Assembly: GCA_902597335.1 (NCBI GenBank)
Contig: CACJXK010000008.1
Span: 1 to 60,913, forward strand
Direction: 5' to 3'
Origin: an uncultured Pelagibacteraceae bacterium
GTDB taxonomy: Bacteria > Pseudomonadota > Alphaproteobacteria > Pelagibacterales > Pelagibacteraceae
Length of the DNA: 60,913 nt
A model generated the notes under the pieces. The model did no database searches. It saw only the letters and a program-made list of their open reading frames with translations, and was not told where the DNA came from. The translations under genes were made by a program, and so were the position numbers. Of this stretch, positions 17,671 through 26,129 are shown one piece after another; position 1 is the stretch's first letter, and every line of letters starts with the position of its first letter.

Positions 17671-18189
17671 TTATTCTTGGTTTTCTGTTTCGTCGGATAC
17701 AGTCTCTTCTTGATCTTTCATTTCGTCCAATGAAACATCAGTCTCTTCTTCTTGTATGTCCTCAACAGGTTCAGATGAAGGTTGCTCAGCTGTATTTTGT
17801 AACTCAGCTAAATCATCTTTAGAAACTTGAATTTTTTCTGGAATTTTTCTAGCTCTCTTAGATGGAAGAATTGGTACACCGCTTTTTGAAATTTCACCTT
17901 TGTAAAGATTTTCAAAATCATCGCCAATATCATCTTCGTCCTCTGAAGTATCATCTATTTGCTCTACATGTTTTCTTAACTTGTAAACTGCAGCATCTGT
18001 TAAATCAGGAACTTTGATTGTCTCCTCAGCTATTTCTCTTAATGCTATGACAGTGTTTTTGTCATTATCTCTATCTAAAGTAGGCTCTAGTCCTGAATTA
18101 AGTTGCGTTGCTCTCTCCTTTGCAACTAATACTAATTCGTAAGGACTATCAACTTTATCTATACAATCTTCAACTGTAACTCTTGCCAT
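17671..18189 (-). CDS. rpoZ: RNA polymerase omega subunit with long acidic tail
   Basis: A 172-aa protein. The first 60 residues carry the omega signature [13 protein letters not shown], then NPYEL-like SPYELV, AKERA and [14 protein letters not shown]. Omega helps assemble beta-prime into RNA polymerase and mediates ppGpp effects in proteobacteria. The body ends near residue 80. The remainder is a low-complexity tail rich in Glu and Asp (about 100-172), making this longer than usual omega subunits. It stands alone, with its stop beside the convergent CoA-transferase stop. Confidence 0.9.
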   Translation of the reverse strand: MARVTVEDCIDKVDSPYELVLVAKERATQLNSGLEPTLDRDNDKNTVIALREIAEETIKVPDLTDAAVYKLRKHVEQIDDTSEDEDDIGDDFENLYKGEISKSGVPILPSKRARKIPEKIQVSKDDLAELQNTAEQPSSEPVEDIQEEETDVSLDEMKDQEETVSDETENQE

Positions 18190-18231
18190 GGACGGTTTGA
18201 TACACCTCGATTATAAAAAAATCAAGCAGTA

Positions 18232-19440
18232 TTAGAGATAAACTGGATTTAATTTTTTTCGTATAGTAAAAAGTAAAGCAATAGAGAATGCTATAGCAAT
18301 TGCTGCAATAAATGCGATTTTTTCAATTGAAAATCCTGCATCTATAAAAAAGCCAAATAATGCTGTACCAAAAGCAGTTGCAAATACCATTAAAGCAGTA
18401 GTCAAAGCTTTAATAGATCCAATATATTTTACACCATAAATTTCTGCCCATGTTGATGATCCTAATAAGTTTGCTAGACCGTTTGATATTCCTACCAATC
18501 CAAGAAATAAAAAAGCAGTTTGCGGAGCATCAAAATATATGATGACTAAAGTTCCTAAGAATAAAGGAATATTCATATAAATTAGTAATTTTCTACTTGT
18601 AAACTTATCAATTAAATAACCGGCAACAACTAAAGTGATTACAGAAAAAATTGAGTAAGACATAAAAGATTGCGCAATTGTATATTCACCCCACCCTTTT
18701 GAATTAGTGACGAATGATTGATAGACAAATACTCCTGTAGCTATCCAGGGCATTGCTAACATATTTAATGAGACAATGTAAAATCTATAATCGCCAAGAA
18801 CCTCTATCCTTTTCCAGTTTTTAATATTTTCTTCTTTTAAAATTTTGTTTTGACTGCCTTCTCTAGTATCTAATTTGACATCTTTAACTAAAATATAAGA
18901 TGCCAAAGGTAGGCAAATTAAAACTATTAAAGAAAAGATTACCCATAAATCCTGCCAAACAATTAGAGTTAAAAGATAAACAATTAAGACAGGCATTATG
19001 AACTCTGCAGAGGATAAACCAAACCAAATAATGCTTAATGCTTTTCCTCTCGATTTTGTAAAATATCTTGAAATAGTGGTTGAAGCTGTGTGAGACATTA
19101 ACCCTTGTCCAGAAAATCTCATTAAAAATATTGCTACAAACAAAAACGCTACAGACGATGTTTTGGAAAAGAAAAAAGAAGAAAAAGATAGAAGTAAAAT
19201 AACAAAAATTGCAAATTTAAGCACATTTACATCATCAATTTTTTTTCCAATCCATATTAGAAGCAAGCTACTAAATAAAGTAGCTGATGCATAAATCGTG
19301 CCAAATTGTCCATGTGTAATAGAAAGTGTTTCTCTGATACTTGGATTAAATAAACCTATAAAAAAACTCTGTCCAAAACATGAAAAAAATGTAAAAATAA
19401 ATCCAAAAATAATTACTTTTAAACTTAAATTTTTAAACAT
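18232..19440 (-). CDS. Major facilitator superfamily transporter
   Basis: A 402-aa protein with 12 predicted membrane segments. The cytoplasmic loop GKKIDDVNVLKF between segments 2 and 3 is a degenerate MFS motif A (GxxxDxxxRR), and GYLIDKFTSRK repeats it in the second half. RFSGQGLMSHTASTTISRYF resembles motif regions of oxalate/formate-antiporter-like MFS members. The substrate is unknown. The start codon is only 11 bp from that of the divergent hydroxyacid dehydrogenase, so their promoters must reach into each other's coding DNA and co-regulation is likely. Confidence 0.82.
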   Translation of the reverse strand: MFKNLSLKVIIFGFIFTFFSCFGQSFFIGLFNPSIRETLSITHGQFGTIYASATLFSSLLLIWIGKKIDDVNVLKFAIFVILLLSFSSFFFSKTSSVAFLFVAIFLMRFSGQGLMSHTASTTISRYFTKSRGKALSIIWFGLSSAEFIMPVLIVYLLTLIVWQDLWVIFSLIVLICLPLASYILVKDVKLDTREGSQNKILKEENIKNWKRIEVLGDYRFYIVSLNMLAMPWIATGVFVYQSFVTNSKGWGEYTIAQSFMSYSIFSVITLVVAGYLIDKFTSRKLLIYMNIPLFLGTLVIIYFDAPQTAFLFLGLVGISNGLANLLGSSTWAEIYGVKYIGSIKALTTALMVFATAFGTALFGFFIDAGFSIEKIAFIAAIAIAFSIALLFTIRKKLNPVYL

Positions 19441-19451
19441 ATAAATAATTT

Positions 19452-20327
19452 ATGACTTGTAATGTTGCTTTCATAGGTCTTGGGGTAATGGGTTATCCAA
19501 TGGCTGGTTATATATCAAAAGCTGGTCACAATGTAACTGTTTTTAATAGAACATCTACTAAAGCTGAAAAATGGGTTGCTGAATACAAAGGCAAAATGGC
19601 TTCAACCCCAAAAGAAGCTGCGGAAGGTGCTGATTTTATTTTTACTTGTGTGGGTAACGATGAAGATTTAAAGCAAGTTACATTAGGTGAAAACGGATTA
19701 TTTCATAGCGCTAAAGAAGGTTCTATCTACGTAGATAATTCAACTGTTTCAGCTGAAGTATCAAGAGAACTTTATAGTAAAGCTAAAGAAAAAGGATTTG
19801 CATTTTTAGATGCACCAATTTCTGGTGGTCAATCAGGTGCTGAAGGTGGAATTCTTACTGTTATGGTTGGGGGTGATGAAGAGATTTTCAAAAAAGCAGA
19901 GCCAGTAATTGATTGCTATAGTAAAAAAGTAAAATTAATTGGTCCATCAGGAAGTGGTCAACTTACAAAAATGATGAACCAAATGTGTATTGCAGGTGTT
20001 GTACAAGGTCTATCAGAAGCTATAAATTTTGGAATAAATGCTGGTTTAGATATTGATAAAGTAATGGAAACAATATCAAAAGGTGCAGCTCAATCTTGGC
20101 AAATGGAAAATAGATATAAAACTATGGTTGAAGACAAATTTGATTACGGTTTTGCGGTAGATTGGATGAGAAAAGATTTAAAGATTGTAATTGAAGAAGC
20201 GAAAAGAAATGGTTCACCAGTCCCAATTACTGAAATAGTTGATGAGTATTATGCTGATGTTCAAAAAATGGGTGGTAACCGTTGGGATAGCTCTAGTTTA
20301 ATTGCTAGACTCAAAAAAAAGAAGTAA
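19452..20327 (+). CDS. Beta-hydroxyacid dehydrogenase (3-hydroxyisobutyrate / tartronate semialdehyde reductase family)
   Basis: A 291-aa NAD(P)-dependent enzyme. It has the N-terminal Rossmann motif GLGVMGYPMAGYISKAGH, the substrate-binding motif DAPISGGQSGAEGG near 122, GPSGSGQLTKMMNQM with the catalytic Lys near 172, and the C-terminal DLKIVIEEAK segment. Candidates are tartronate semialdehyde reductase (GarR/GlxR), 3-hydroxyisobutyrate dehydrogenase (MmsB) and relatives. Sequence alone does not decide, so no symbol is given. It heads a run of plus-strand genes (PNPOx-like, carbonic-anhydrase-like, small membrane protein) with very short gaps. Confidence 0.85.
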   Translation: MTCNVAFIGLGVMGYPMAGYISKAGHNVTVFNRTSTKAEKWVAEYKGKMASTPKEAAEGADFIFTCVGNDEDLKQVTLGENGLFHSAKEGSIYVDNSTVSAEVSRELYSKAKEKGFAFLDAPISGGQSGAEGGILTVMVGGDEEIFKKAEPVIDCYSKKVKLIGPSGSGQLTKMMNQMCIAGVVQGLSEAINFGINAGLDIDKVMETISKGAAQSWQMENRYKTMVEDKFDYGFAVDWMRKDLKIVIEEAKRNGSPVPITEIVDEYYADVQKMGGNRWDSSSLIARLKKKK

Positions 20328-20331
20328 TCTA

Positions 20332-20937
20332 ATGTCAAATGCCGTCCCATACTATGAGGACTTTTCTGAAATAAAGAAAAAAATATGGTCGATGCTTGAT
20401 GATGCTGTAACGAATAGATCATCTCCATTTAGAATTCCTGTTTTTGTTTGTGGTGATCAGTCAGACTTTGATGGCAGAATTGTAGTTCTTAGAAAATCAG
20501 ATCAATCAAACAATTTACTTCAATTTCATAGTGATATTAGATCTGACAAGATTCCAAAATTAAAAAAAAATAATAATGCTGCTTTAATATTTTATGATAA
20601 AGAGGAAAAAATTCAGCTAAGAATAAAAGTGAATTGTACCGTCAACCACAATAATGACATCACCGAACAATCATGGTTAAAAACAGCTCATGTAAGTCGT
20701 AAATGTTATTTAGTAAATAATGGACCAGGAACAGAAATTGATGAACCTGGATCTGGATTAAATGATGATATTGAAAAATCTGGCTTTACAATGGAGCAAA
20801 GTGAAGAAGGTTATAAAAATTTTACAGTAATTCAGTGCAAAATAAAAAATATTGAATGGTTATATTTGGCTGCAAAAGGTCATAGAAGAGCCAGACTTGA
20901 TCTTGAAAAAAATATAGAGAATTGGTTAGTTCCTTAA
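20332..20937 (+). CDS. Pyridoxamine 5'-phosphate oxidase-family flavoprotein
   Basis: A 201-aa protein with the split beta-barrel of the PNPOx-like family: GRIVVLRKSDQSNNLLQFHSD near 45, SDKIPKLKKNNNAALIFYD near 66 and a C-terminal GHRRARLDLE near 182, like the RxR PLP/FMN contact of PdxH relatives. An upstream ATG at 20302 would overlap the dehydrogenase. The ATG at 20332, 4 bp after its stop, begins MSNAVPYYEDF and is preferred. The protein may bind FMN; it resembles the Alr4036-type subgroup more than true PdxH, and its substrate is unknown. Confidence 0.7.
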   Translation: MSNAVPYYEDFSEIKKKIWSMLDDAVTNRSSPFRIPVFVCGDQSDFDGRIVVLRKSDQSNNLLQFHSDIRSDKIPKLKKNNNAALIFYDKEEKIQLRIKVNCTVNHNNDITEQSWLKTAHVSRKCYLVNNGPGTEIDEPGSGLNDDIEKSGFTMEQSEEGYKNFTVIQCKIKNIEWLYLAAKGHRRARLDLEKNIENWLVP

Positions 20938-20940
20938 ATT

Positions 20941-21345
20941 ATGTCAAAAAAATATGAAGCAATGGTTCTTTCATGTATGGATCCAAGGTTTCAAAAACCA
21001 GTCCATCAACACTTAAAAAATAAAAAACTTACAAGAAAATTTAGTGCTTTTACGATTGCTGGTGGGTCAATTGGTGTAACCAATAATAAATTTAAAAAAT
21101 GGCACTCAACATTCTGGGAAAATTTAGAAACTTCAATAAATTTACATAAAATTAATAAATTAATAGTTATAAATCATGAAGATTGTGGTGCAGCTAAAAT
21201 TGTTCATAATAATAAAAATTTTAATTCTTCTATTGAAAATTCAATACATAAAAAATCATTTAGTAAACTGAAGAAAACTTTAAAAAAAAAATTTCCAAAC
21301 ATCAAAGTTACCTTTAAAATTTTATCAATTAAAAATGCTTTATAA
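20941..21345 (+). CDS. Short beta-carbonic-anhydrase-like protein
   Basis: A 134-aa protein with the beta-carbonic anhydrase zinc motif CxDxR (C12, D14, R16 in SCMDPRF) and the second HxxC pair (H79, C82 in HEDCGA). FTIAGGS at about 37-43 matches the family core. Normal beta-class enzymes have about 200 residues. This version lacks much of the C-terminal and dimer-interface part, so catalytic activity is uncertain although the zinc ligands are intact. It starts 3 bp after the PNPOx-like gene and overlaps the next small gene by 11 bp. Confidence 0.7.
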   Translation: MSKKYEAMVLSCMDPRFQKPVHQHLKNKKLTRKFSAFTIAGGSIGVTNNKFKKWHSTFWENLETSINLHKINKLIVINHEDCGAAKIVHNNKNFNSSIENSIHKKSFSKLKKTLKKKFPNIKVTFKILSIKNAL

Positions 21346-21535
21346 TTTTTTATTTTATATATCCTTAATAATCTTGGGACTTTTTGTTATGAGATTTGGA
21401 ATACTACAAATTAGAAAATTTAAAAAAGGTGAAACTAAAGTAAAAAAGAAAATAAGCGAACAAATAGCTTTTGTTATATTTTTTATAATTATAATAGGAT
21501 TAATTATTTATTCTATTAACGATTTATTGTTTTAA
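21335..21535 (+). CDS. Small two-helix membrane protein, unknown function
   Basis: 66 residues: a hydrophobic segment (about 2-24), a basic cytoplasmic stretch RKFKKGETKVKKK, and a second hydrophobic segment (about 45-64). I do not recognise the family. The start overlaps the carbonic-anhydrase-like gene by 11 bp, and the stop overlaps the convergent gamma-carbonic-anhydrase-like gene by 4 bp. It fills the space exactly, as real genes do in compact genomes. Co-translation with the carbonic-anhydrase-like gene is likely. Confidence 0.55.
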   Translation: MLYNFLFYISLIILGLFVMRFGILQIRKFKKGETKVKKKISEQIAFVIFFIIIIGLIIYSINDLLF

Positions 21536-22044
21536 AAAACTGATTTAGAATATTTTTTCCAGTTTTCTTGGTACCTAATTGCATTTTGCTTAACAGCTTC
21601 AATTTCATCCTCAGTTAACTGCCTTATAATTTTTGCTGGGGATCCCATAACTAATGAATTATCTGGTATTTCCTTTCTTTCTGTTACTAATGATTTAGCA
21701 CCAATTATACAATTCTTTCCAATTTTTGCTCTATTAAGAACTACAGCTCCGATTCCAATTAAAGAATTATCGTCAATTGTACAGCCATGAAGCATGACCA
21801 TATGACCAATCGTTACGTTCTTTCCAATTTTTAAAGGGTAGCCTGGATCTGTATGTAATACACTTCCATCTTGAACATTTGAACCTTCTCCAATATGTAT
21901 ATTTTCAATATCACCTCTTAATGTTGCATTAAACCAGACACTAGAGTTTTTTTCTAATGTTACGTCTCCAATTATAACAGCGTTAGGTGCTACCCAATTT
22001 TCGCCAAGGTTTTTTGGTTTTTTATCTTTTAAATCGTAAAACAT
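21532..22044 (-). CDS. Gamma-carbonic-anhydrase-family hexapeptide protein
   Basis: A 170-aa left-handed beta-helix protein. Hexapeptide repeats carry the gamma-CA metal histidines in VLHTDPGYP and IGHMVMLHGC, and the SVWFNATLRGDIENIHIG segment is typical of gamma-CA/YrdA proteins. These bind zinc or iron; some hydrate CO2, and others, such as PaaY-type, hydrolyse thioesters. The C-terminal helix (about 145-170) closes the trimer. It is divergent from the thioredoxin-fold gene by 20 bp and convergent with the beta-CA-like cluster, so two carbonic-anhydrase-type folds lie back to back. Confidence 0.82.
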   Translation of the reverse strand: MFYDLKDKKPKNLGENWVAPNAVIIGDVTLEKNSSVWFNATLRGDIENIHIGEGSNVQDGSVLHTDPGYPLKIGKNVTIGHMVMLHGCTIDDNSLIGIGAVVLNRAKIGKNCIIGAKSLVTERKEIPDNSLVMGSPAKIIRQLTEDEIEAVKQNAIRYQENWKKYSKSVF

Positions 22045-22064
22045 AAATTATATAGTCTTTTATC

Positions 22065-22616
22065 ATGGCATTAACAAAAACACCAATTTGTGACTTCGGT
22101 AAAAAAGCTGATTACTTTGAACTAAAATCAATAGACAATAAAATAATTTCATTGAATGATGTAAAAGGTGAAAATGGAACATTAATAATGTTTATCTGTA
22201 ATCACTGTCCTTATGTTTTGGCCGTAATCAAAAATGTTGTCGAAGACTGTAAGGATTTAGAGAATGACGGTATTAAATCTCTAGCAATAATGTCAAATGA
22301 CCCAAAAAGATATGAGGAAGATTCATTCGATAATATGGTTAAATTCTCAAAAAATCATAATTTTAATTTTCCGTATGTAATAGATGAAACTCAACAAGTA
22401 GCAAAAACTTATGGTGCAGTCTGTACTCCAGATTTTTTTGGATATAATAAAGATCTTGAACTTCAATACAGGGGAAGAATAAGAGAGTTACAAAACTTAA
22501 AACCTACAGAAAATGGAGATAGTGAACTTAAAAAAGCTATGAAAATGATTGCAAAATCCAATAAAGGTCCTAATGAACAGTTTCCAAGTATGGGCTGCAG
22601 TATTAAGTGGTTTTAA
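22065..22616 (+). CDS. Thioredoxin-fold redoxin (AhpC/TSA-like)
   Basis: A 183-aa protein with a thioredoxin-like fold and a CNHC redox motif (C45, C48) in MFICNHCPYVLAV. AIMSNDPKRYEEDSFDNM, FPYVIDETQQVAKTYGAVCTPDFF with the cis-proline, and a C-terminal SMGCSIKW also fit. This matches the widespread thioredoxin-family redoxin subgroup of unknown partner. It is cytoplasmic, as there is no signal peptide. It lies 6 bp before a glycosyltransferase gene, probably through simple packing rather than shared function. Confidence 0.78.
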   Translation: MALTKTPICDFGKKADYFELKSIDNKIISLNDVKGENGTLIMFICNHCPYVLAVIKNVVEDCKDLENDGIKSLAIMSNDPKRYEEDSFDNMVKFSKNHNFNFPYVIDETQQVAKTYGAVCTPDFFGYNKDLELQYRGRIRELQNLKPTENGDSELKKAMKMIAKSNKGPNEQFPSMGCSIKWF

Positions 22617-22622
22617 TAAATA

Positions 22623-23705
22623 ATGTATTTATTAATTACTAGAACCTTTCCGCCAGAATTAGGAGGTATGCAAAATCTCATGTGGGGATTGGCAAGATCT
22701 CTAGCAAAAATAAATCTAATAAAAGTTTTTGCAGATTACCATGAAAATCACGAAGAATTTGATAATTCTGTTTCATTTTCAATTGAAAGAGTTAGTGGAA
22801 TTAAGCTAATTCGAAAATATAGAAAATCTTATTTAATTAATGATTATCTTGAAAATAATAAAAATGTAGAATGTTTAATTGCTGATCATTGGAAAAGTTT
22901 AGAACTAATAAAAACAAATAAAAAAAAAATCTGTTTAATTCACTCAAAGGAAATAAACCATCCTAAAGGTTCAGGATTAAATAAAAAAGTTTTAACAGTT
23001 TTAAACAATGTTGATCATGTTGTTGCCAATTCAAATTATACAAAAAACTTAGCTATAGACCTTGGAGTGGATGAAAGAAAAATAGTTGTTATTAATCCTG
23101 GTGTAGATCCAGTAGTTGAAGTTCCAAAAAAATATTTAGATGAAGCTGAGGAAATATTAAAAGGAAAGAAAAATAGACTAATTACAGTTTCAAGATTTGA
23201 TAAAAGAAAAAATCATGAAAAAGTAATTATGGCTGTTAGAAACTTAAAAGAAATTTATCCAGATATAATTTACACATGCATCGGGTATGGAGATGAGGAA
23301 GAAAAATTAAAAAAATTAGTTGTTGAACTAAAATTAGAAGATCAAGTAACTTTTTTAAAAGATATACCAACTGATTTAAAAAATGCTCTTATTGCAAAAT
23401 CAAACATTTTTGTAATGCCATCTGTGATTTATAAAAAATCAGTTGAAGGATTTGGAATTGCTTATGTGGAAGCTGCACAATATGGAGTTCCATCAATTGG
23501 AGGAAAAGATGGAGGTGCGGCAGATGCAATTATACACGAAAAGACTGGTTTAATATGTGATGGCAATAAACTAGAAGATATTTACTCAAGTATAGAAACT
23601 CTTTTTATAGAAAATAAATATTTAGAATATGGTAAAGAGGCTAAAAATTATTCTGTAAACTTTCTTTGGGATAAGGCAATTGAAAAATATAAGAGAATCT
23701 TATAA
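22623..23705 (+). CDS. Glycosyltransferase family 4 (GT-B fold)
   Basis: A 360-aa GT-B glycosyltransferase. The N-terminal RTFPPELGGMQNLMWGLA glycine loop binds the acceptor side. The C-terminal donor domain shows SRFDKRKNHE near 189 and the EGFGIAYVEAAQYG motif near 278, the EX7E-type signature of retaining GT4 enzymes. It probably acts on the cell surface from the cytoplasmic membrane face, in LPS or glycan assembly. Donor and acceptor are unknown. It is followed after 9 bp by a small membrane protein. Confidence 0.8.
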   Translation: MYLLITRTFPPELGGMQNLMWGLARSLAKINLIKVFADYHENHEEFDNSVSFSIERVSGIKLIRKYRKSYLINDYLENNKNVECLIADHWKSLELIKTNKKKICLIHSKEINHPKGSGLNKKVLTVLNNVDHVVANSNYTKNLAIDLGVDERKIVVINPGVDPVVEVPKKYLDEAEEILKGKKNRLITVSRFDKRKNHEKVIMAVRNLKEIYPDIIYTCIGYGDEEEKLKKLVVELKLEDQVTFLKDIPTDLKNALIAKSNIFVMPSVIYKKSVEGFGIAYVEAAQYGVPSIGGKDGGAADAIIHEKTGLICDGNKLEDIYSSIETLFIENKYLEYGKEAKNYSVNFLWDKAIEKYKRIL

Positions 23706-23714
23706 AATAATAAT

Positions 23715-24134
23715 ATGATCGCTAAATTTAACAACATTTTCTACTTAATTGTATTTCTTGCACATTTTATAGGAATAGCTGCATATTGTTTTCAAACAAT
23801 TGTTGGAACTAAAAAATTTATGGATAAGTTTGGTATAGATCATAGTGCAGCAGTTATGGTTAGATTTGTTGGAGCGCTAATGCTTGGTTGGGTAATAATG
23901 GCTATTTATATAATGTTTGTAAGGCCAAATGGAGTAGAAGGTACTTGGGCATTTTTCAATTTAATATTTATTATACATGCATGCGTTTTAGGAACAAATT
24001 TCTACTCGCTTAAGATTGATAAAACAGGTCTTAATGAAAAAGTTACAGATGAAGGGATTATAGCGCCTACAGTGTTTCTAATAATGATGGCTATACTTTG
24101 TTACGGTTTGTCTGATAAAATTTATATCACTTAA
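23715..24134 (+). CDS. Four-helix membrane protein, unknown function
   Basis: 139 residues with four hydrophobic segments (about 8-30, 44-68, 75-96 and 115-135) and no catalytic motif that I recognise. The first segment contains HFIGIAAYCFQTIVG, the second VRFVGALMLGWVIMAIY. It lies 9 bp downstream of the glycosyltransferase gene, and its end overlaps the convergent tctA stop by 4 bp. It is probably a genuine inner-membrane protein, but no function can be inferred. Confidence 0.6.
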   Translation: MIAKFNNIFYLIVFLAHFIGIAAYCFQTIVGTKKFMDKFGIDHSAAVMVRFVGALMLGWVIMAIYIMFVRPNGVEGTWAFFNLIFIIHACVLGTNFYSLKIDKTGLNEKVTDEGIIAPTVFLIMMAILCYGLSDKIYIT

Positions 24135-25636
24135 TTATTAGTCTTTTTAAACATAGTTTTATAAACGTGCCAAATTACAATTAAAATTGTAGTTAATAAA
24201 ATGCATGCAGTTAAAGCTCTGTCCCATAAAAATTCCCAAGAACCATTGCTTAATAATAAAGATCTTCTCAAGTTTTCTTCCATTAATCCTCCTAATACAA
24301 AAGCTAGTATCAGAGGTGGCATAGGAAAATCATATAATCTTAGAAATGTTGCAACAACTGCAATTCCAATCATTAAATAAATATCAAAGTTATTGAAAGA
24401 CATTACATAAATTCCTGTAACTGAGAAAAATAATATTAAAGGTATTAAATAATTTTTAGGGACAGCAAGAATTCTTGCAATATATGGAATTAAAGGAAGA
24501 TTTAAAATCAATAATATAACCATACCTATATACATTGACATTATTATTGACCAAAAAATTTCTGGATTTGTCATATACAATCTTGGTCCAGGCTGAACTC
24601 CAAAACCTAATAGTGCACCTAACATAACTGCTGTAGTTCCGCTTCCTGGTATACCTAGCGTTAACATGGGAACAAATGAACCAGAACACGCTGCATTATT
24701 TGCAGTTTCAGGAGCTGACAAACCATTTATACTTCCTTTTCCAAATTTTTCTTTTTCTTCATCGTTAACTACATTTCTTTCCATTCCATAAGCTAAGAAA
24801 GATGCAATTGTTGCACCTGCGCCTGGCAATACACCAATTAAAAAACCAATTATGGATGATCTTGGAATTGTCTTGTACATTTTAGTTCTTTCTTCTTTAT
24901 TGATTTTAATTGAACCAAGTTCTGTCAATGAAACTTGTTTAGCAGCACTGGTTGGATCATTCCTTTTTAATATTATTGTAAGCGCCTCACTCATTGCAAA
25001 TGTAGCCATTACAACAAGAACAAAGCTAATTCCATCCGTTAAATTCATATTATTAAATGTAAATCTTGTAATATCGGATAAGCTATCTTGGCCAACTGAA
25101 GCTAACATTAAACCTAATACTACCATCATCATTGCTTTTAAAAATTGACCTTTGGACGAAAAAGCTGCAATTGCAGTTAAACCTAAAATCATTAAAGCAA
25201 AATAATCTGGCGATCTAAATGATAAACTTACTTTAGATAAACTAGGTGCCATAAACAAAAGATAAATTGCAGATAATGTTCCACCTGCAAAAGAACTCCA
25301 AGCAGCAATTGCTAACGCTTTACCTGCCTTTCCTTGTTGTGCCATTGGATAGCCATCAAATGAGGTAGCAACTGTACCTGGGACACCAGGTGCATTAAGC
25401 AATATTGAAGAAGTGGAGCCACCAAATACAGCGCCATAATAAACACCTGCCATAAGAATTAACCCTGTAGCAGGGTCAAATCCATAAGTAATTGGTATCA
25501 TTAAGGCTATTGCAGTCATTGGACCAAGACCTGGCAACATTCCAATAATAGTTCCAAAAAAACACCCAACCATTACCATTAAAATATTTTGAAGTGTAAG
25601 AGCTGTGGTTAAACCAATTAAAATCCCTTCAATCAT
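24131..25636 (-). CDS. tctA: Tripartite tricarboxylate transporter, large membrane subunit (TctA)
   Basis: A 501-aa protein with about 12 membrane segments and the TctA signatures: GCFFGTIIGMLPGLGP near 23, YYGAVFGGSTSSILLNAPG near 66, SGIGVLPGAGATIASFLAYG-type near 265, and SFVPMLTLGIPGSGTTAVMLGAL near 320. It is the main translocation subunit of a binding-protein-dependent secondary transporter. Related systems move citrate, tartrate or other carboxylates; the substrate here is unknown. Its start overlaps the tctB stop by 4 bp. Confidence 0.93.
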   Translation of the reverse strand: MIEGILIGLTTALTLQNILMVMVGCFFGTIIGMLPGLGPMTAIALMIPITYGFDPATGLILMAGVYYGAVFGGSTSSILLNAPGVPGTVATSFDGYPMAQQGKAGKALAIAAWSSFAGGTLSAIYLLFMAPSLSKVSLSFRSPDYFALMILGLTAIAAFSSKGQFLKAMMMVVLGLMLASVGQDSLSDITRFTFNNMNLTDGISFVLVVMATFAMSEALTIILKRNDPTSAAKQVSLTELGSIKINKEERTKMYKTIPRSSIIGFLIGVLPGAGATIASFLAYGMERNVVNDEEKEKFGKGSINGLSAPETANNAACSGSFVPMLTLGIPGSGTTAVMLGALLGFGVQPGPRLYMTNPEIFWSIIMSMYIGMVILLILNLPLIPYIARILAVPKNYLIPLILFFSVTGIYVMSFNNFDIYLMIGIAVVATFLRLYDFPMPPLILAFVLGGLMEENLRRSLLLSNGSWEFLWDRALTACILLTTILIVIWHVYKTMFKKTNN

Positions 25637-26103
25637 CCCATAACTCCAATTGATTGCAAGAACGGATCTCTTAAATAAATATCAAGAATGCCATGAAGAA
25701 GGTACATAAAAGCTGCTACGAAGGGAAAAGATAATAAAAACATTAAGACCCACCTTCTCTCACCTAAAAAATAATAAGATGAAAATAAAAATAATGAAGT
25801 AGTTAAAAAATATCCAACTTTTAAAATTGTAGCCCCATAAATAATTGCAATTACTATAAGTATCACTGTTTTTTTATACTCTAGATTTTTATGGTCTACT
25901 TTTATGGTGTTAGGCTCAGGTAGAACAACTTTTAACCCAGAAAAAAATAATCCTGCATAGCCTAAATAAATTGGAAATGTTCTAGCATTAAATGGTGCAT
26001 TTTCATCAAATGCAAAAACCTGAATTTGATAAGCTGTGTATAGATAGAATGCTGAGAAAATAAAAAAGAGCAGTGATATAATTTTTGTTGTATTTATATT
26101 CAC
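25633..26103 (-). CDS. tctB: Tripartite tricarboxylate transporter, small membrane subunit (TctB)
   Basis: A 156-aa protein with four membrane segments and the TctB pattern NARTFPIYLGYAGLFFSGL near 38 and LFLFSSYYFLGERRW near 104. The start codon is GTG, and no better downstream start exists. This GTG lies within the first arm of a perfect 10-bp stem-loop, followed by a T-run (26067-26109), that covers its first codons. Translation and transcription into tctBA are therefore probably restrained. It is coupled to tctA by a 4-bp overlap. Confidence 0.85.
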   Translation of the reverse strand: MNINTTKIISLLFFIFSAFYLYTAYQIQVFAFDENAPFNARTFPIYLGYAGLFFSGLKVVLPEPNTIKVDHKNLEYKKTVILIVIAIIYGATILKVGYFLTTSLFLFSSYYFLGERRWVLMFLLSFPFVAAFMYLLHGILDIYLRDPFLQSIGVMG

Positions 26104-26109
26104 TGCTCT
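26067..26109 (-). terminator. Terminator-like stem-loop over the tctB start
   Basis: On the minus strand AGAGCAGTGA (26109-26100) pairs perfectly with TCACTGCTCT (26076-26067) across a 23-nt loop, followed by TTTTTATTTT. The stem is half G/C, unusually rich for this DNA. The tctB GTG start sits in the 5' arm and codons up to about 12 in the rest. It could end transcription after tctC, hide the tctB start, or both. Confidence 0.7.
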
Positions 26110-26129
26110 ATTTTAAATAATCTTAAAGA

